The notes under the pieces: generated by a model
What the model was told of the DNA's origin: nothing
Databases searched by the model: none
The model's input: the letters and a program-made list of their open reading frames with translations, nothing else
In this document: positions 12,341 to 23,992 of the stretch, in pieces
How the letters are laid out: every line of letters starts with the position of its first letter
Numbering within the stretch: position 1 is the first letter of the stretch
Translations under genes and position numbers: made by a program
Origin: Tilletiaria anomala UBC 951
Lineage: Eukaryota > Basidiomycota > Exobasidiomycetes > Georgefischeriales > Tilletiariaceae
Reading direction: 5' to 3'
DNA: 51,233 nucleotides
Assembly: GCF_000711695.1 (NCBI RefSeq)
Contig: NW_013546901.1
Span: 1 to 51,233, forward strand

Positions 12341-14638
12341 ATGTCGCAGTACGACGCGCACAGCATCTCGCGCGCGACTAGCCTCAGTCGCAAGTCGACC
12401 GTCGCTTCCCGCAATGCCTCGCTCATCAAGAAGAACACCGGACCCCATGAACTGAGGCCGAGCGACATTCTCATCGAGCGCTTCATCGGATGGAAGGCGA
12501 GTACAATCTATTTCGACAGGGGGGAACCCGATGCAGACTGAACTGACCTACCTTCCGCACGTGCGGTCGACACCACGCAGCACATCACCAAGCAACTCAT
12601 CTCGTACTTTGGTGAGATCGTTTGTTCCCTGCACACACGGAAAGCACAGACTAACAAGCCTTTCTCTGTTTTCGCAGAGGGCATCGCCGACATCGAGTAC
12701 AACACCGCCAAGGAGCTGACCAAGCTCGGCGGCGTGATCCAGGTGCCGTTCCGTGAGGGGAACCAGTTCCTCGGCGAGGAGGGCATCCAGGATGTGTACT
12801 ATGCCATCCGCGACAAGACACGCGTGATCGCAGACCATCACGCCAACCTAGGCAAGACAGTTGAGGGCTCGATCGTCCAGCATCTGCAGAAGCTGCGCTC
12901 GGAGATTAAGGCGCACATCAAGAACGTCCAGCAAGACACAGGCAAGCTCGCCAACAGCGTCGCCAAGGAGCGCGAGATGAGCACCAAGATGATCACCGAC
13001 CTGGCTAAGTCCATCACCCTGCTCAAGAATGCACCCATGTCCGTTACCGCCAAGGAGGACCCACACAGCGTCAACGCCGCCGTCTTCCGCCAGCTGCAGC
13101 GCCAGGTCAACGAGGAGAACGCGCTGCAAAAATCCATCATAATTATGCAGCAGAACTCGGCACACTTTGAGGGTAAGGACAGCCTTCTCCCTTCTCTTTT
13201 CCCACTCGTGATTGCTCACCTCTTCGTCCCGTTGCAGAGGGCATCGTTCGCTCTATCCAGTCCGCCTGGCAGACGTTCGACGAGTGGAGTGGACGCATGT
13301 CGGCCCAGGTTCAGGACACGTGGCTCTCGCTCGGCGTCCAGATGCGCTCACTGCAGCCCAATAGCGAGTGGATCGCATTTGCCGCACGCTCTGATCACCT
13401 CCTCGACCCGGATACCCCCCTGCGCAACCCGGAGACGATCGACTACCCTGGCAAGGACGATCCATCGGTCATCCCCGTTCATCTCGGCATCCTCGAGCGC
13501 AAGAAGCGCTTCACCAAGACCTACCGCGAGTCGTTCTACGTCCTTACCCCCGCCGGCTACCTGCACGAGCATGGCAGCTCGGACCCGACACGCCACCCTT
13601 CGCCGGTGCTGTCGCTCTTCTTACCCGAGTGCACGCTCGGCGCGCCGAGCACGATGGCTGCCAAAAGCCATAAGTTCCATATCACTGCGGCAAAGAGCGA
13701 CAAGCCGCTGGCGAGCCTGCGCGGCGAGCACGCGTACACATTCCGCGCCCGCAGCCACACGGAGCTGATGGAATGGTGGAACGACATCAAGCAGCTCAGC
13801 AAAGTCTACCTCACTACCTCGGAGCAAATGGACCGCTCTGGCCCTGTACCTGCCGCTGTCCGCGCGGTCGGCTACCGCAGCGAGGAGGAGGAGGAAGAGG
13901 AGGAGGACGGCAGCTCTGTTGAGGAGGAGGAGGAGTACGAGGAGGAAGAGGAAGAGACACGACACGCCGACCAGCAGCAGAACGCTCCTGCTGCCGTTGC
14001 CCCGCTTGGCACTGCTGCTGGCGAAGAGGAGATCCCCGCATACACGGGCGCAAGCAAGAGCTCCGGCATCGAGATTGGCGTCAACGGCTACGCCATCGAG
14101 AAAAAGGGTGACGCAGGCACTACCGGCGCAGGCCCGAGCGGGACAAGCGGTGCGGACAAGGCAAATGGTGAGTCACTCCTTCCGTTCTTCGAGTGATGCG
14201 TTCGCTGCTGCCTGCCAGTCGACGCTGGACGATCATCCGGTAAACTGGAGTGGAATCCAGCAAAGGCGGAGGCAAGCCTCTGCGAATGTGCGCGCGCGAC
14301 ACGCTATTGAGATTACGGCCACCGACAAATCTTGTTCTGTATGCGATGCAGGTGCAGCCACTGCCATCCCAGCCGTCCGTGGCGTTGAACAGGAGCAGTA
14401 GTAGCAGCCGCAAGATGCGGCCGGAGGTGGCGCGGGCTCTGTTACGGTGCGGCCGCAGTAGTCAGCCGCGCTCGTCACGGCCGTCGACCCGGAACGAAAG
14501 GAGGGCGCTGCGCTCGCTGCTCTCGTCGGCGACGCCGTCACGGATGCGTGTGCGGCTATGTCCACACGCGCAGAGGTGAAGAAGCACGAAAGACTTCTCA
14601 AGGGCTTCTTTGGCAGCGGTACTGGCTCCAAGCACTGA
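12341..14638 (+). CDS. SLM1: Slm1/Slm2-type BAR and PH domain protein (TORC2/PI(4,5)P2 effector)
   Basis: Plasma-membrane (eisosome) protein that binds PI(4,5)P2 and links TORC2 to its effector kinase. Exons: 12341-12496, 12581-12611, 12678-13172, 13238-14167 and a last exon ending at 14638. With acceptor 14465 for the last exon the protein has 594 residues. A BAR-like helical region spans about 35-250 (ERFIGWK, then QLISYFEGIADIEYNTAKEL). A PH domain follows at about 303-412, from VIPVHLGILERKKRFTKTYR to ELMEWWNDIKQL, then an acidic Glu-rich stretch at about 441-468. The first intron appears to be GC-AG (AAG|GCGAGT at 12497); it gives exactly the spacing expected between WK and LISYFEG. The end of the protein reads KKHERLLKGFFGSG, a typical family tail. 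An earlier acceptor at 14351 is in the same frame but leads into three TAG codons (14399, 14402, 14459), so the exact C-terminus is uncertain. Confidence 0.88.
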
Positions 14639-15893
14639 GAGGCCGCCGGACAGCAGCGGGTGCTCCTTTGTTCCTTGTTTCCTTCACGATGGATCGATCG
14701 GACTGCTAATAGTTGCTTATTTATCCTCGACTTACCCGGAACAGCCTAAGCACCGCAGACAGCTCTTCTCCTGAACCGCCATCATTGCTGGTGGAAATGA
14801 AAGAACAATTCACGTGTGAAAGCCGGATGGATGGACGTGCATCACATCACCACTTCACTCGATTCGTACGCTCGCATGCTCGCTGTTTGTTGATGGTTGG
14901 AAAAGATGAAAGAAAACACAAGAAAGTCACACCACAACACGTATATAACCTCACGTTGATTCCCGGACCTAAATGAATGCGCTCCCCATACATCATTGCA
15001 AGAGACCGCAGTGCCTCGCGTGTTCTGCGTGCATCCCATGGGTTAATTGCCCCTTGGACAGCTCACGGGGCGGTCACATCGAGAAAGGCCATACGCCAGT
15101 TAGATAGGCAGACTGCTTGCTGTGCTCGCTGCTGTCTGTTCCTTCCTCCCCATTCAATCCGCGCCTAGCCGCTACTTATTATTTAGGTAGAGTCAGCATG
15201 GTCACAACAGAAGCCGTGGTGTGGAATGGCGATTGGCTATTGGGCTGCAGCTTGTCCTCTAGTGCGGTCAGAGTCGCCCAGCGGCTGGGAGGCTAGCTAG
15301 TGATTAGTTGACCAACGAACGAACGGGCAACGGTGCGATCATTCCATTTATGGATTTGCCTCGAGTAGTGAGCGGAAATTCCACATCAGAGATGTGAGTG
15401 CGATCAAAGATGCAAGAGACTCGATAGAAGAGAGTGAGTTCAGTCGATGTACTTGCTGGCAAAACACATGGCAATCGGGGAAGTCGACAATAATGCACCA
15501 GCGATGTTGGCAGGGTTGCTCATAGGATTGGCTATTTCACCAAGCCTGCATTACTTTTTGGTATATCGTTGAGCAAGAGCGGCGTCTCCAATTTGTCACG
15601 GGGATACGGACAAATCAATCCTGCATTGATTCTTCGAGTGGGGGGGAGGGGGTCTCGCAAACAGGCTCACTCACTCCAATGGAAGTTTGGAAAATAACAC
15701 TTTGGGAAAAAAGATACCTTGGAGGATCACCATAGTCAGGCTACCTCAGCTCAGATTCGCTGTCCGAGCTGCTAGCGATGACAAAAACGCTGGTGTGGGC
15801 ATCTATTTCTCGTCCGTATCTCTTAGCCTCCTCGCCATCCGTCGCCTATTGTCAGCCGGTTCGGCTGTCCGTCCGTACGGCTGTGGATACAGT
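14639..15893. other. Intergenic region
   Basis: 1.25 kb between the Slm1 and Mpv17 genes, both on the plus strand. It should hold the Slm1 3' UTR and the Mpv17 promoter. I see no reading frame or structured element worth naming. Confidence 0.5.
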
Positions 15894-16870
15894 ATGGCTT
15901 CTGCCTTTCGTTCCTTCTCGGCATTCTACGCCCGCTCCTTTGAGCGCAGACCTTGGCTGACCCTCGCTGTTGCAAACGGCTCGTTAGGCGCTCTAGCGGA
16001 CGTGCTTGCACAACGATTTGAAATATACAACGAACGCAACGCTGGCAGAGGCAATGGTGGTGCGAATAGCAACAGCAGCAGCAAGAATGAAAGCACAGGC
16101 GGGCGAATAGACACCAGACCAGATGGGAAAACACGATCAAGCGAGCAGCAACAAGCGGTGTACGATCCGATTCGCTCGGTGCGGTTCTTTGCATTCAACG
16201 TGACCATGGTGCCGCTGCTGGACAAATGGAACAAATTCATTGAATACCGCTTCCCGCTGTACCCTGCCGGTGTCTCCACAGCGGGCAAGGCAAGCATGGT
16301 CGCGCTCGCCAAGAGGGTTGCTGTTGATCAGCTGGGATTGTGAGCGATTAAGTATGGCGAAGTTCTGACCAGCTACGAAGAGCTGAGCACGGCTCTCTTG
16401 CAAATTCTGCTCGCTGTTCGTCCCCAGTGCTCCTTTCGGTTTGTTCATGTTTGTCAGCGTCATGGGCACATTTGAAGGCCGAGATATAGAAGGTGTCAAG
16501 CAAAAATTTAAAGATGTCAGTGGTCAGGAGCGGCGACTACCAAATACGGCTTGTTCACCTTTCTGATTGATATCACGACATATTCCCCCAAACAGATGTA
16601 CTTCCCAGCTCTGCTGGCCAATTGGCAGGTATGGCCACTAGTGCAAGCAGTTAACTTTCGTTTCATGCCTTTGCGGTGGGTACGCCCACAGCTTGGAAGA
16701 CCCGCATGATCAGTGCTGACAGATTCTGAAATTGCACCTACGCGCCCCTCAACAGATACCGTGTACCGTTCACATCATCCATTGGGGTACTCTGGACCAT
16801 TTACCTTTCCCTTCTCAATATGTCACGCGGTGGAGAAAGAGAAGCCGCGCGGCATGTCGAGCGTGCTTGA
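15894..16870 (+). CDS. SYM1: Mpv17/PMP22/Sym1 family membrane protein
   Basis: Inner mitochondrial (or peroxisomal) membrane channel-like protein; yeast Sym1 is needed for ethanol growth under heat stress. Exons 15894-16339, 16428-16515, 16596-16675 and 16756-16870 give 242 residues. Family blocks in order: WLTLAVANGSLGALADVLAQ near the N-terminus, DPIRSVRFFAFN, the segment starting RVAVDQLGFAPF, the block GTFEGRDIEGVKQKFKD, then ALLANWQVWPLVQAVNF and VPFTSSIGVLWTIYLS at the end. About four hydrophobic segments are visible. An Asn/Ser/Gly-rich insert of about 45 residues (roughly residues 46-90) separates the first membrane segment from DPIRS, a common addition in basidiomycete homologues. 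The open frame extends further upstream to 15687, but that part shows no family similarity, so the Met before SAFRSFSAFY was chosen. Introns use GTGAGC, GTCAGT and GTGGGT donors. Confidence 0.92.
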
Positions 16871-16983
16871 CTCTTCACTTCCATAGACTAGGCGTAGGTT
16901 CCAACCGCTCCAACATGTATCATAGACGCAATGCCGGGGTTATATGATGATGAATTAAGGCTTAAGTGCATTTCCTAAATTTG

Positions 16984-18826
16984 TCAGGCGGCGATAGCAT
17001 ACACACAGGCTCCGCCCGCCGGCTCGGTCGCGAGCAATGACTGGTCAATCTTTTCCTGCGTGATGTCCGGGAATCGCTTTTTGAAGTACCCTTCCTTGAG
17101 CGCATCCAAAAGACGCGGGACCTGGGCACTCGGGACGAGAGAGACAGTCGAACCGCCCCAGCCTGCACCCGTCAAGCGCGAGCCAAGTGCGCCGTTTTGC
17201 TTGGCGATCTGGACAACAGTCTCCAGTTCGGGGCACGAGGCCTGGTAAAAGTCGCGCATGGACGTGTGGCAGTCGTCGAGCATTTTCCCTAGCTGTGCGT
17301 ACTGCGCCGCACCGCCGTCGGCCGCCATGCTCTGTGCCGCCGTCGCATCGCCAAGGATCTTGCGGAAGCGCAGTGTGCGCAGCGCTTCGTCAAAGACGTG
17401 GTGCGCACGCTTGTATAGTTCAAAGCGTTCGCCGCGGACTGCGAGGAAGAGCAATCAAAAGTGCATCAGTCATGATGGTTCAAAGCCAATGAATCTTCGT
17501 TTAGCATGAATAGATTCACTAGGGAAGCGCGACAGGAACTCATCATCATACGCCGTGCCGCTGTAGCCTGTCAGCTTCTCCGCTTCGACTCGCGTGACCG
17601 CCTCTTTCGGGATTGCGTCCTCTGCAATCCTTCCAAAGTAAAAGATTCTCGCGCCCTCATCGCCTGCCTCTTTCCTCGCCTGCTCTACGCCTGCGTCTCC
17701 CGTGGGAAGAGAGTTCTTTTCGTAGAAAGCGCGCAGCAACCCGTTGAGCTGTGCCGTCGCCTCTGTCATTGGCAGGTCAAGTTTTTTGGCAATGGCCCGG
17801 CTCGCCAAGCGCAGCTCGACCGTGCGCAGGTTATAGTGGATTGGCCCGGTGACCTTTTTGTCGCTGACGATGAGGGTATTCGCGATGACGAAAGTGTGGC
17901 TTGGATCGCACTTGGGCATGCGCGTCGGTGTTGCTTTGAGCTCGGGGTAGAATTCAATGTGCAGCGCATGACCAGGCACACCAAAAATGGATGCAGCTTG
18001 ATCCATACCACCCGAATTGACCCCCACGAGACGCTCTGATTCGATAGCGACCTCGGCCATCTCGCGGCGCGAGATCAGGTTGCGTGCGCCGAAAGCCTCG
18101 AGGACCACAATGGAGGAGCACGAGGTCATGGCTGCAGATGAGGAGAGTGAAGATTCGGGCGGGATCGTTCCATTAACCAAGACTTCAATCAGAGCTGGTC
18201 GAGTCGAAGGAGACAATGTTGCCGGAGGCAGATGCGGGTGCAGGCCCTACGCAACGCAAGGGGGGAAAGTCAGCACGCCGAAGCCGTGTGACAGAAGGAG
18301 CATATACCAGCTCGTACCTTCACCGCAACTTTGAAGTAGTTTGCCCATCGATCACCACCTTCGTGGTTGAGCAGAACGTCTTGGCAACCCTGCTTGAATT
18401 CGGTCTCGAATGTCGCCCTCTCAAATCTGGGCGTAGTGTTGGACAGTACAAACTTGACCTTGCTGTCATCTGCGCCGCCTTTTGCTGGTGTTATCTTGAC
18501 AACCATCAAGATATCCATCTCGATTGCTGCCGGTAGCACACTGAAGCCTTGATGGTCGACATGCCTGGCAGTGACGGAAGGCGCGAGAAGCGGTATAGAT
18601 CCACAGTCTCGAAACAGCGCCGACTCGTGTCACGAAGGACTCACTCGCCAATGATGTTGACCCGACCAGGGGCCCGCGCCACGAAATCTGGCTTCTTTCC
18701 ATATTGCCTTTCGAACTCGTTCATGAGATTGTCCCAGCGAGCACCTTCTTTTGCGAGTGTCTGGCTGGTGGAGTAGATCTTGTCGAGCGACGAGACGAGC
18801 GGGATGTATGTCTCGCTTCCGGCCAT
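16984..18826 (-). CDS. GAL1: Galactokinase
   Basis: Phosphorylates alpha-D-galactose at C1 with ATP, the first step of the Leloir pathway, in the cytosol. Exons on the minus strand are 18826-18645, 18564-18318, 18246-17520 and 17438-16984, giving 536 residues, near the fungal norm. The galactokinase signature GRVNIIGEHVDHQG is rebuilt across the first intron (about residues 53-66). GHMP ATP-binding motif SLSSSAAMTSCS is at about residue 177, GVNSGGMDQAAS follows at about 220, and the C-terminal GHMP motif LTGAGWGGSTVSLV is near 480. The usual GEHxDY is GEHVDH here, and the usual GSGLSSS is ESSLSSS; both look like tolerated variation. Start chosen at MAGSETYIP because upstream sequence has no family similarity. 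No other galactose genes lie nearby, so a GAL cluster is not supported within the window. Confidence 0.93.
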
Positions 18827-19469
18827 TTTTGAAGAAAGATCCTGTGGACTTCCGCGTTCTGAAAGCTTTCTTGGGCACATAGGCTTTGCGTCGTCCAACT
18901 TTGTTCGATGACCTGATGTTCTTGGCTGTCGACCGTACGCAACGATGTTGGTGGATGGGAGATGAAGAAACATGCAGTATTCGACCAGGTTGTAGACGGT
19001 TTCCAGCATTCGTTCGAGATCCTGGACGAGATCCTACGCCGCAACTGAATAGATCCACCCGACATTCAAGGCTGCTCCAGTGCCCAAAAGACGTACATCC
19101 GTAATGGGAAAGTCCCCCCACCTTTTCGAAGAACAATGAACATATCGGCAATGTTCGCAAGGATGAAGCATGAAGCAGCTCTCTCCCCAAGAAACCAGCA
19201 AGAGAACAACACATTGAATGCAACCCGAGCGTGCGATGAATATAAATAGATCAAAGCCTCTCGCATCTGAGCTCAACAACTGCACCTCGCTGGAACCTGG
19301 CGGGCGAGGCGAGCATCGGGCAGGTCCATCTTTGTGACGAAACATATGCATGCAAATACTACATTTGCCATCGAGCCGAGGCAGTCAAGGAGGGACAGCA
19401 AAGGCAATCACGCTCTCCTTGCCATACATCTATACCCTTGTTGCAATGGATAAGCCCGTAGACGTTGCT
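18827..19469. other. Intergenic region between GAL1 and QCR8
   Basis: About 640 nt upstream of galactokinase (minus strand) and downstream of Qcr8 (minus strand). It probably carries the GAL1 promoter. The open frames in it do not resemble proteins. Confidence 0.45.
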
Positions 19470-20670
19470 TTACTCTTCGTGGCCTCCAGTGGCCAGGTGT
19501 CCCTCCTTGGAGTTGTACCAGGTGTTCTTTTCCTTGGCCCATGCAATCAGGCCGTACCCTGCGGGAGCGGAGGATGGCACATTAGGGCAGTATTGAGAAA
19601 GCGAGTAGACTTGTCAGTATATGTGTGCACCACCAGCGGTAAAAGAGAAAGTAGGGATGTGCCGTGCTCACCAGCTGCGAATGGAATGAGGAAGTAAGGC
19701 GCTTGCACGAGCACTCTGCGGTAGCCAAAGAAGATGGCGTCCTTGAGGGCACCTCGGGTGGGCGAAGTGTGCACAGGAGAAAGCGCTGCAGACAAGACGA
19801 AAAACAGAGGTCAGCGTCGGGGCTCAAGCGTAGCACTCTCGATGAATGCCTTCAGCGAAATGTATTCCTGCCCGCGATGCTAGTAGTCTTAGTGGGAGCC
19901 CTGAGTGCGTCTGACGAATCAAGGTGCGCCAGGTTGGCATCACCTTGCGTTTTCCCAGCGGCTCAGCCGCGAAGCCTGGCTGAAGAAATGTGAATCGAGC
20001 TCACATATCTCAAACCAGGTTCGAGGACGAAGTCCTGGCTTTGGACACGTCAAGACCCATTACTTACAGTATTGTGTCACTCCTCGCTGCTTAGGACCGC
20101 CAAAGTCGCCCCACCAGCCAAGCTATTGGTATGAAACATCATCGCACGTATTTTCAAGAGTGAGATTGGAGAGAGAAATGTGTAAGCACGGGAGAAGAAG
20201 CAGGTGTGTCATAGTGGAGACAGATTAGAACTTGGCACATCGCCGTGTGAAAGCAAGAGTCACTGATGTCATATCATGTGCCACAATACTTCTAGCTGGT
20301 CCATTTAGCCATCTCTCTGGCACCAGAGCCTCCTGCCGCCTTACAGCTAAAGCCAAAGCGGTTGCCAGCGGTGAGGCACGCGTCTGCCGTCGAAGTCGAG
20401 GAGGACGCGAGAAGGTGCAAAGTACGACCATCCTGCACTTTGGTTGGCCTGGGGTTTCCGCCCGCGAGGCAACCGTCATTGACCCTGCCACAACACCTCG
20501 TACAATGTAGTCCTCTCTTCCTGCAGTTGAGGGATTCCTTTCGAATGCAACGGCGGTTTGAAGCGGCGCTCGAGGTAGGCTGGTGGGTCCACTGAACTGA
20601 GCACACGAAGACTCACCCACTTGTTGCCCGTGGGCATGTGCGCGCTGCGCGCCACGGTTGTTGGATGCAT
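19470..20670 (-). CDS. QCR8: Cytochrome bc1 complex subunit 8 (Qcr8)
   Basis: Small single-membrane-span subunit of respiratory complex III that contacts cytochrome b in the inner mitochondrial membrane. Exons on the minus strand are 20670-20617, 20122-20068, 19785-19672 and 19558-19470, giving 103 residues. Exon 1 encodes MHPTTVARSAHMPTGNKW. Exon 2 continues LGWWGDFGGPKQRGVTQY, the highly conserved N-terminal block. Exon 3 holds the segment to FGYRRVLVQAPYFLIPFAA, and exon 4 GYGLIAWAKEKNTWYNSKEG. All four pieces match the fungal Qcr8 pattern in order, and every junction keeps frame. Intron 1 is about 494 nt, several times longer than the other introns in this window. Translation could also start at the internal Met (MPTGNKW). 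The gene shares an upstream region of about 400 nt with Cwc2 on the other strand. Confidence 0.9.
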
Positions 20671-21075
20671 CTTGAATCGAGTTGTACGTCTGCTCCACCT
20701 GCACAAGCCAGCGAGCGCGATAAGCAAGACCTTACAGCAGCAGCTTGTGTTCGATGACAGACATGTAGAAAACAGAAGGCTGGAGGATGGATTCACTTGA
20801 GCTGCTTGCAGAGATGGCTGGCGGTTCGCTCCTACGGGTAGCCACCAACTGGGGCCGCGGAAGAGCTGTAAATCCAAGCAGTGCCTTTCAGTGGTCAGCC
20901 GACAGTGTTAGTCTTGCTACTTTCGGATCTGCCACCCTCGGAAATGCATCGAATGCTGACCATACAGCTTATAAGCCAGCCTGATCTGACCAATGCATGT
21001 GCGCTGGTGCGGCGAGTACTTGGGACTTGCAAGCAAACTGTCGAGAAAGAAGTGCTGCGAAGCGTTGGTAGCGCG
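20671..21075. promoter_or_regulatory. Divergent upstream region of QCR8 and CWC2
   Basis: About 400 nt lie between the start codons of two genes transcribed in opposite directions, so both promoters should be here. I see no clear TATA box or known operator. Confidence 0.4.
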
Positions 21076-22632
21076 ATGAACGCTCACAAGAAGCGAAAGA
21101 CTGCGGGCGGAGCTGTTGCTTCGCCTACTTCTCGCTCGCCCTCTCCAGTCGATTCTGACAATGAGAGCGGTTTGGCATCTCCTTCCAAAGCAGGGCAAAT
21201 GCCCTCCACAGGCACCACTGCTTCCATGAACAAGCCCCGCCCAGCGCGCAAGCAAATCACACCAGAGGGACTGGAGGCCATCAAGGCAGCTGCGGACAAG
21301 TCTGCGCAGTCAGGCGTCACATACAATCTCTGGTACAACAAGTGGGCCGGGGGTGACTCGTACGATGCAGCAGCAAACAATCGAAAAGCTGAAACGAGGT
21401 GTGACATATCGAGGGATAGCGGGTATACGAGGGGGGATATCAATGGCGGTGCATATGTCTGCCTCTTTTTTGCAAGGGGGTATTGTCCATTAGGGTGAGC
21501 GGCGCTCGCACGGATTTAGTCTGGACTTTGCACAAACCGTGCTAATGATCTCTCAACGATATTTCAGAGCGGACTGCACCTATTTACATCGACTACCGCC
21601 GCCCATCCCCTTGCCAGATCAAGGTCGAGACATCTTTGGACGCGAAAAGCATGGCGACTATCGCGATGATATGGGCGGTGTCGGCTCGTTGCAGCGCGTC
21701 AACCGAACCCTTTACATTGGCCGCGTCCACGAGGAACCACGTTTGTCTGGAGGTGGGGGAGCTACAAATGGTGTGAACTGGAGAGACAGCGGGAGGACAG
21801 CAAAAGGCGGAAAGAGCGCCGGCGGCAAGGGCGGGAGTCTCATGAAGCACAGCTACGATGACCTCAGTCTAACCGAGAAGGTCCTTTGGCGCCATTTTAG
21901 CGAGTGGGGAGAGATTGAGCGGAGTGAGTAGAATCGTTTGTATGCAAGGGGACACGCCTTTCTCAAAGCCTGACCTGCGATTTATACACAGTCCGTATAT
22001 TGCATGGCCGAGGCTGTGGTTTCGTGACCTACAAGACTGAAGCAGGTGCCCAATTCGCAAAAGAGGCAATGTCGCACCAGTCGCTCGACCACGACGAGAT
22101 CCTTAACGTGCGATGGGCGACGGAAGACCCGAATCCTGGCGCTAAGAAAGAGCATCATCGGACCATGGTGCGTGAGGGTGTGCTCAAGATGGCCGAGATG
22201 ATGACAGAGGAGCAGCGTGAGGCGGGCGAAGCCATCAAGAGACTGGAGGGTGAGAGCGGGATTCGGGAGGACCGGCTGATCGAAAATATCGGCCAACGAA
22301 GAGGGCGCCACAATGATGACCCCGAGGACGAGGCGAAGCGCAGACGACTAGAGGAAGAGGATGCAGCAGACGCGATGCAACGACTCTTGGAGGAGAATGC
22401 ACGAGGTTGGGCAGAGATAGAGGGGGCGAAAGAACAACAATCAACCCCACTGCAAGCATCAGCCGCTAGGGGCGTGCCTCAAACCGTGGCGCCATCAGCA
22501 AAGGGCCTGCTTTCATCCGACGCGCTCTCCCGATTGCATCAGCTCAAATCGATGCAGGCTGTTGCTTCGAAGAAAAAAGAGGCTGGCTTGAGCAGCTTAG
22601 CCGCATATGGCTCGGATAGCGAGGACGAGTAG
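21076..22632 (+). CDS. CWC2: Pre-mRNA-splicing factor Cwc2 (RBM22-like)
   Basis: Component of the NineTeen complex that contacts U6 snRNA and the pre-mRNA near the 5' splice site in the active spliceosome. Exons 21076-21494, 21568-21923 and 21992-22632 give 471 residues. The Torus/N-terminal region contains NLWYNKWAGGDSYD; a CCCH zinc finger follows at about 130-148 (CLFFARGYCPLGADCTYLH, spacing 7-5-3). An RRM covers about 183-290, with RNP2-like TLYIGRV and RNP1-like RGCGFVTYKT, then LNVRWATEDPNP, which is diagnostic of Cwc2. The C-terminal part is charged and ends in Ser/Asp/Glu. Start at 21076 (MNAHKKRKT) was preferred over an in-frame upstream Met at 20881 because the region between shows no conservation. 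The second half of the zinc finger lies after intron 1, which supports the splice model. Confidence 0.94.
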
Positions 22633-22696
22633 CTAGCAAGGTGCAATCACAATACGTCTGCCACGCGTCTCTCGGTCGCGCAGACTTCGCTACATG

Positions 22697-23992
22697 CTAT
22701 CTTGTCCGCGTGCTTCGTCGAGTTCCCTGAGCAACAGTTGCCATCACACTCTTCTGCGCTTTTGCTTGTCCACTTTCGAGGGCAGGCAGTTGGGGCGTTT
22801 TGGCTCTTGAACGTGCTTGGATGCGAGGCTTCTTCGAGCTTTTCTGCTCGCTGTCCGATTTGCGCTTGCTGGGTGCACCCGCAAATCTTGATTTTGAGGG
22901 TGGGTTCTTCGGGCCCTGCTCTTCCCCTGGCTTAGCCGTTTCCTGTTTTTTCGCTTTTTTGCCTTTGGACGGCGTCCAGTGAGCAAAGCCGCCGCTTTTG
23001 CCCATCTGCACAATCGCCTCAAAAGCAATTGGCAGGACCGGCTTCTCCAAGAACGTTCACAAATACCGTGAGCACATGAGCTGACCTTCGAGATGAAGGA
23101 AATATTTTCGTCTCCACTCATAGCTCACCTGAACACTCAGACGCCCTGGCATCAACAAGGGCATTTGGCCGATGTTGTGGATCTGTTCATCCGAAAGATA
23201 AGCGATGTCCTTGCGCTGCTCTATCGTGAGATGTGACAGTCCTGCACCGATCTGTTGCAAGACGGACAACGGTACAAAGTGCTCTAAACGTTCAACGAAC
23301 TTGACGTCGACCATGTACCATCGCGGCGTCTCTCTCGATGACTTTGGGTCATGGTATGGTGATTTCTGCAATATGGCAATCAAGGGCGACAGCGCATCAA
23401 CTGGTGCTTGGTTGACAGGCGTTCAAAGCAGCTGCTTACGGTGTCAAAGGCGGTATGATCGGGGTACGCTTCCTTGCATATCTGTCATTCTCAAATGTAA
23501 CGTGTCAGCTCTGCGATTGGAATCCATCAGGTCAAGGACCATCCTGATTCACTTCTGCAAGACCAGCAACACCTGCATTACCCAGGAAACCCAACAGAGA
23601 AAATATTGTTAATATTGCATCGGGCGGCTACTGATGTCCTCTTCGAGTAACGCACCTGGAACCGCGCAACTGCTGTGATAAAACAATGCTTTATGTCCAT
23701 TTCGCATATTATTCTTCATGAACCCACTAGCTTGCGCATTCCGTACTCCATCCCAGCTCTCCGTCCCCACTTTTTCGAATTTATCAATGCTGAAGGAGAT
23801 GTCTTTACCCTTTTCGTACCGCGCGTCCGGCTCGCTCTTGAATAGCCAGCAGTTGGTCGTCCGTGCAAGGTGCGCTGCTGTCTGCGGGGCCATGCTCAAC
23901 GATCCTTCAGTAAGACACTGGTGTAATAGGAGTGCACGAGTGCCGGATAAACGCTTGGCAAGGCGGATCAGTGAGCGCATTGACGACAACAC
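22697..23992 (-). CDS. EVE (PUA-like) domain protein, THYN1 family
   Basis: THYN1-type proteins carry an EVE domain, thought to bind modified bases in nucleic acid; the cellular role in fungi is not settled. Exons on the minus strand are 23992-23656, 23572-23553, 23481-23440, 23365-23129 and 23044-22697, giving 327 residues. The EVE domain spans about 45-226: NCWLFKSEPDARYEKGKD, SWDGVRNAQASGFMKNN, ALFYHSSCAVPGVAGLAE, EAYPDHTAFDTKSPYHDP, PRWYMVDVKFVERL, then VLPIAFEAIVQM. Exons 2 (20 nt) and 3 (42 nt) are tiny but needed to rebuild the block ending AYPDHTAFD. The tail (227-327) is rich in Lys, Arg and Ser and looks like a nuclear or nucleic-acid-binding extension. The first 33 residues (basic, no acids, SMRSLIRLAKRLSG) resemble a mitochondrial presequence; an internal Met at 23893 (MAPQTAAH) would skip it. 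Confidence 0.88.

Noticed and set aside
19034-19351. Minus-strand frame of 105 codons between GAL1 and QCR8
   Set aside because: Contains a hydrophobic stretch but no family similarity, and it sits in the expected GAL1 promoter.
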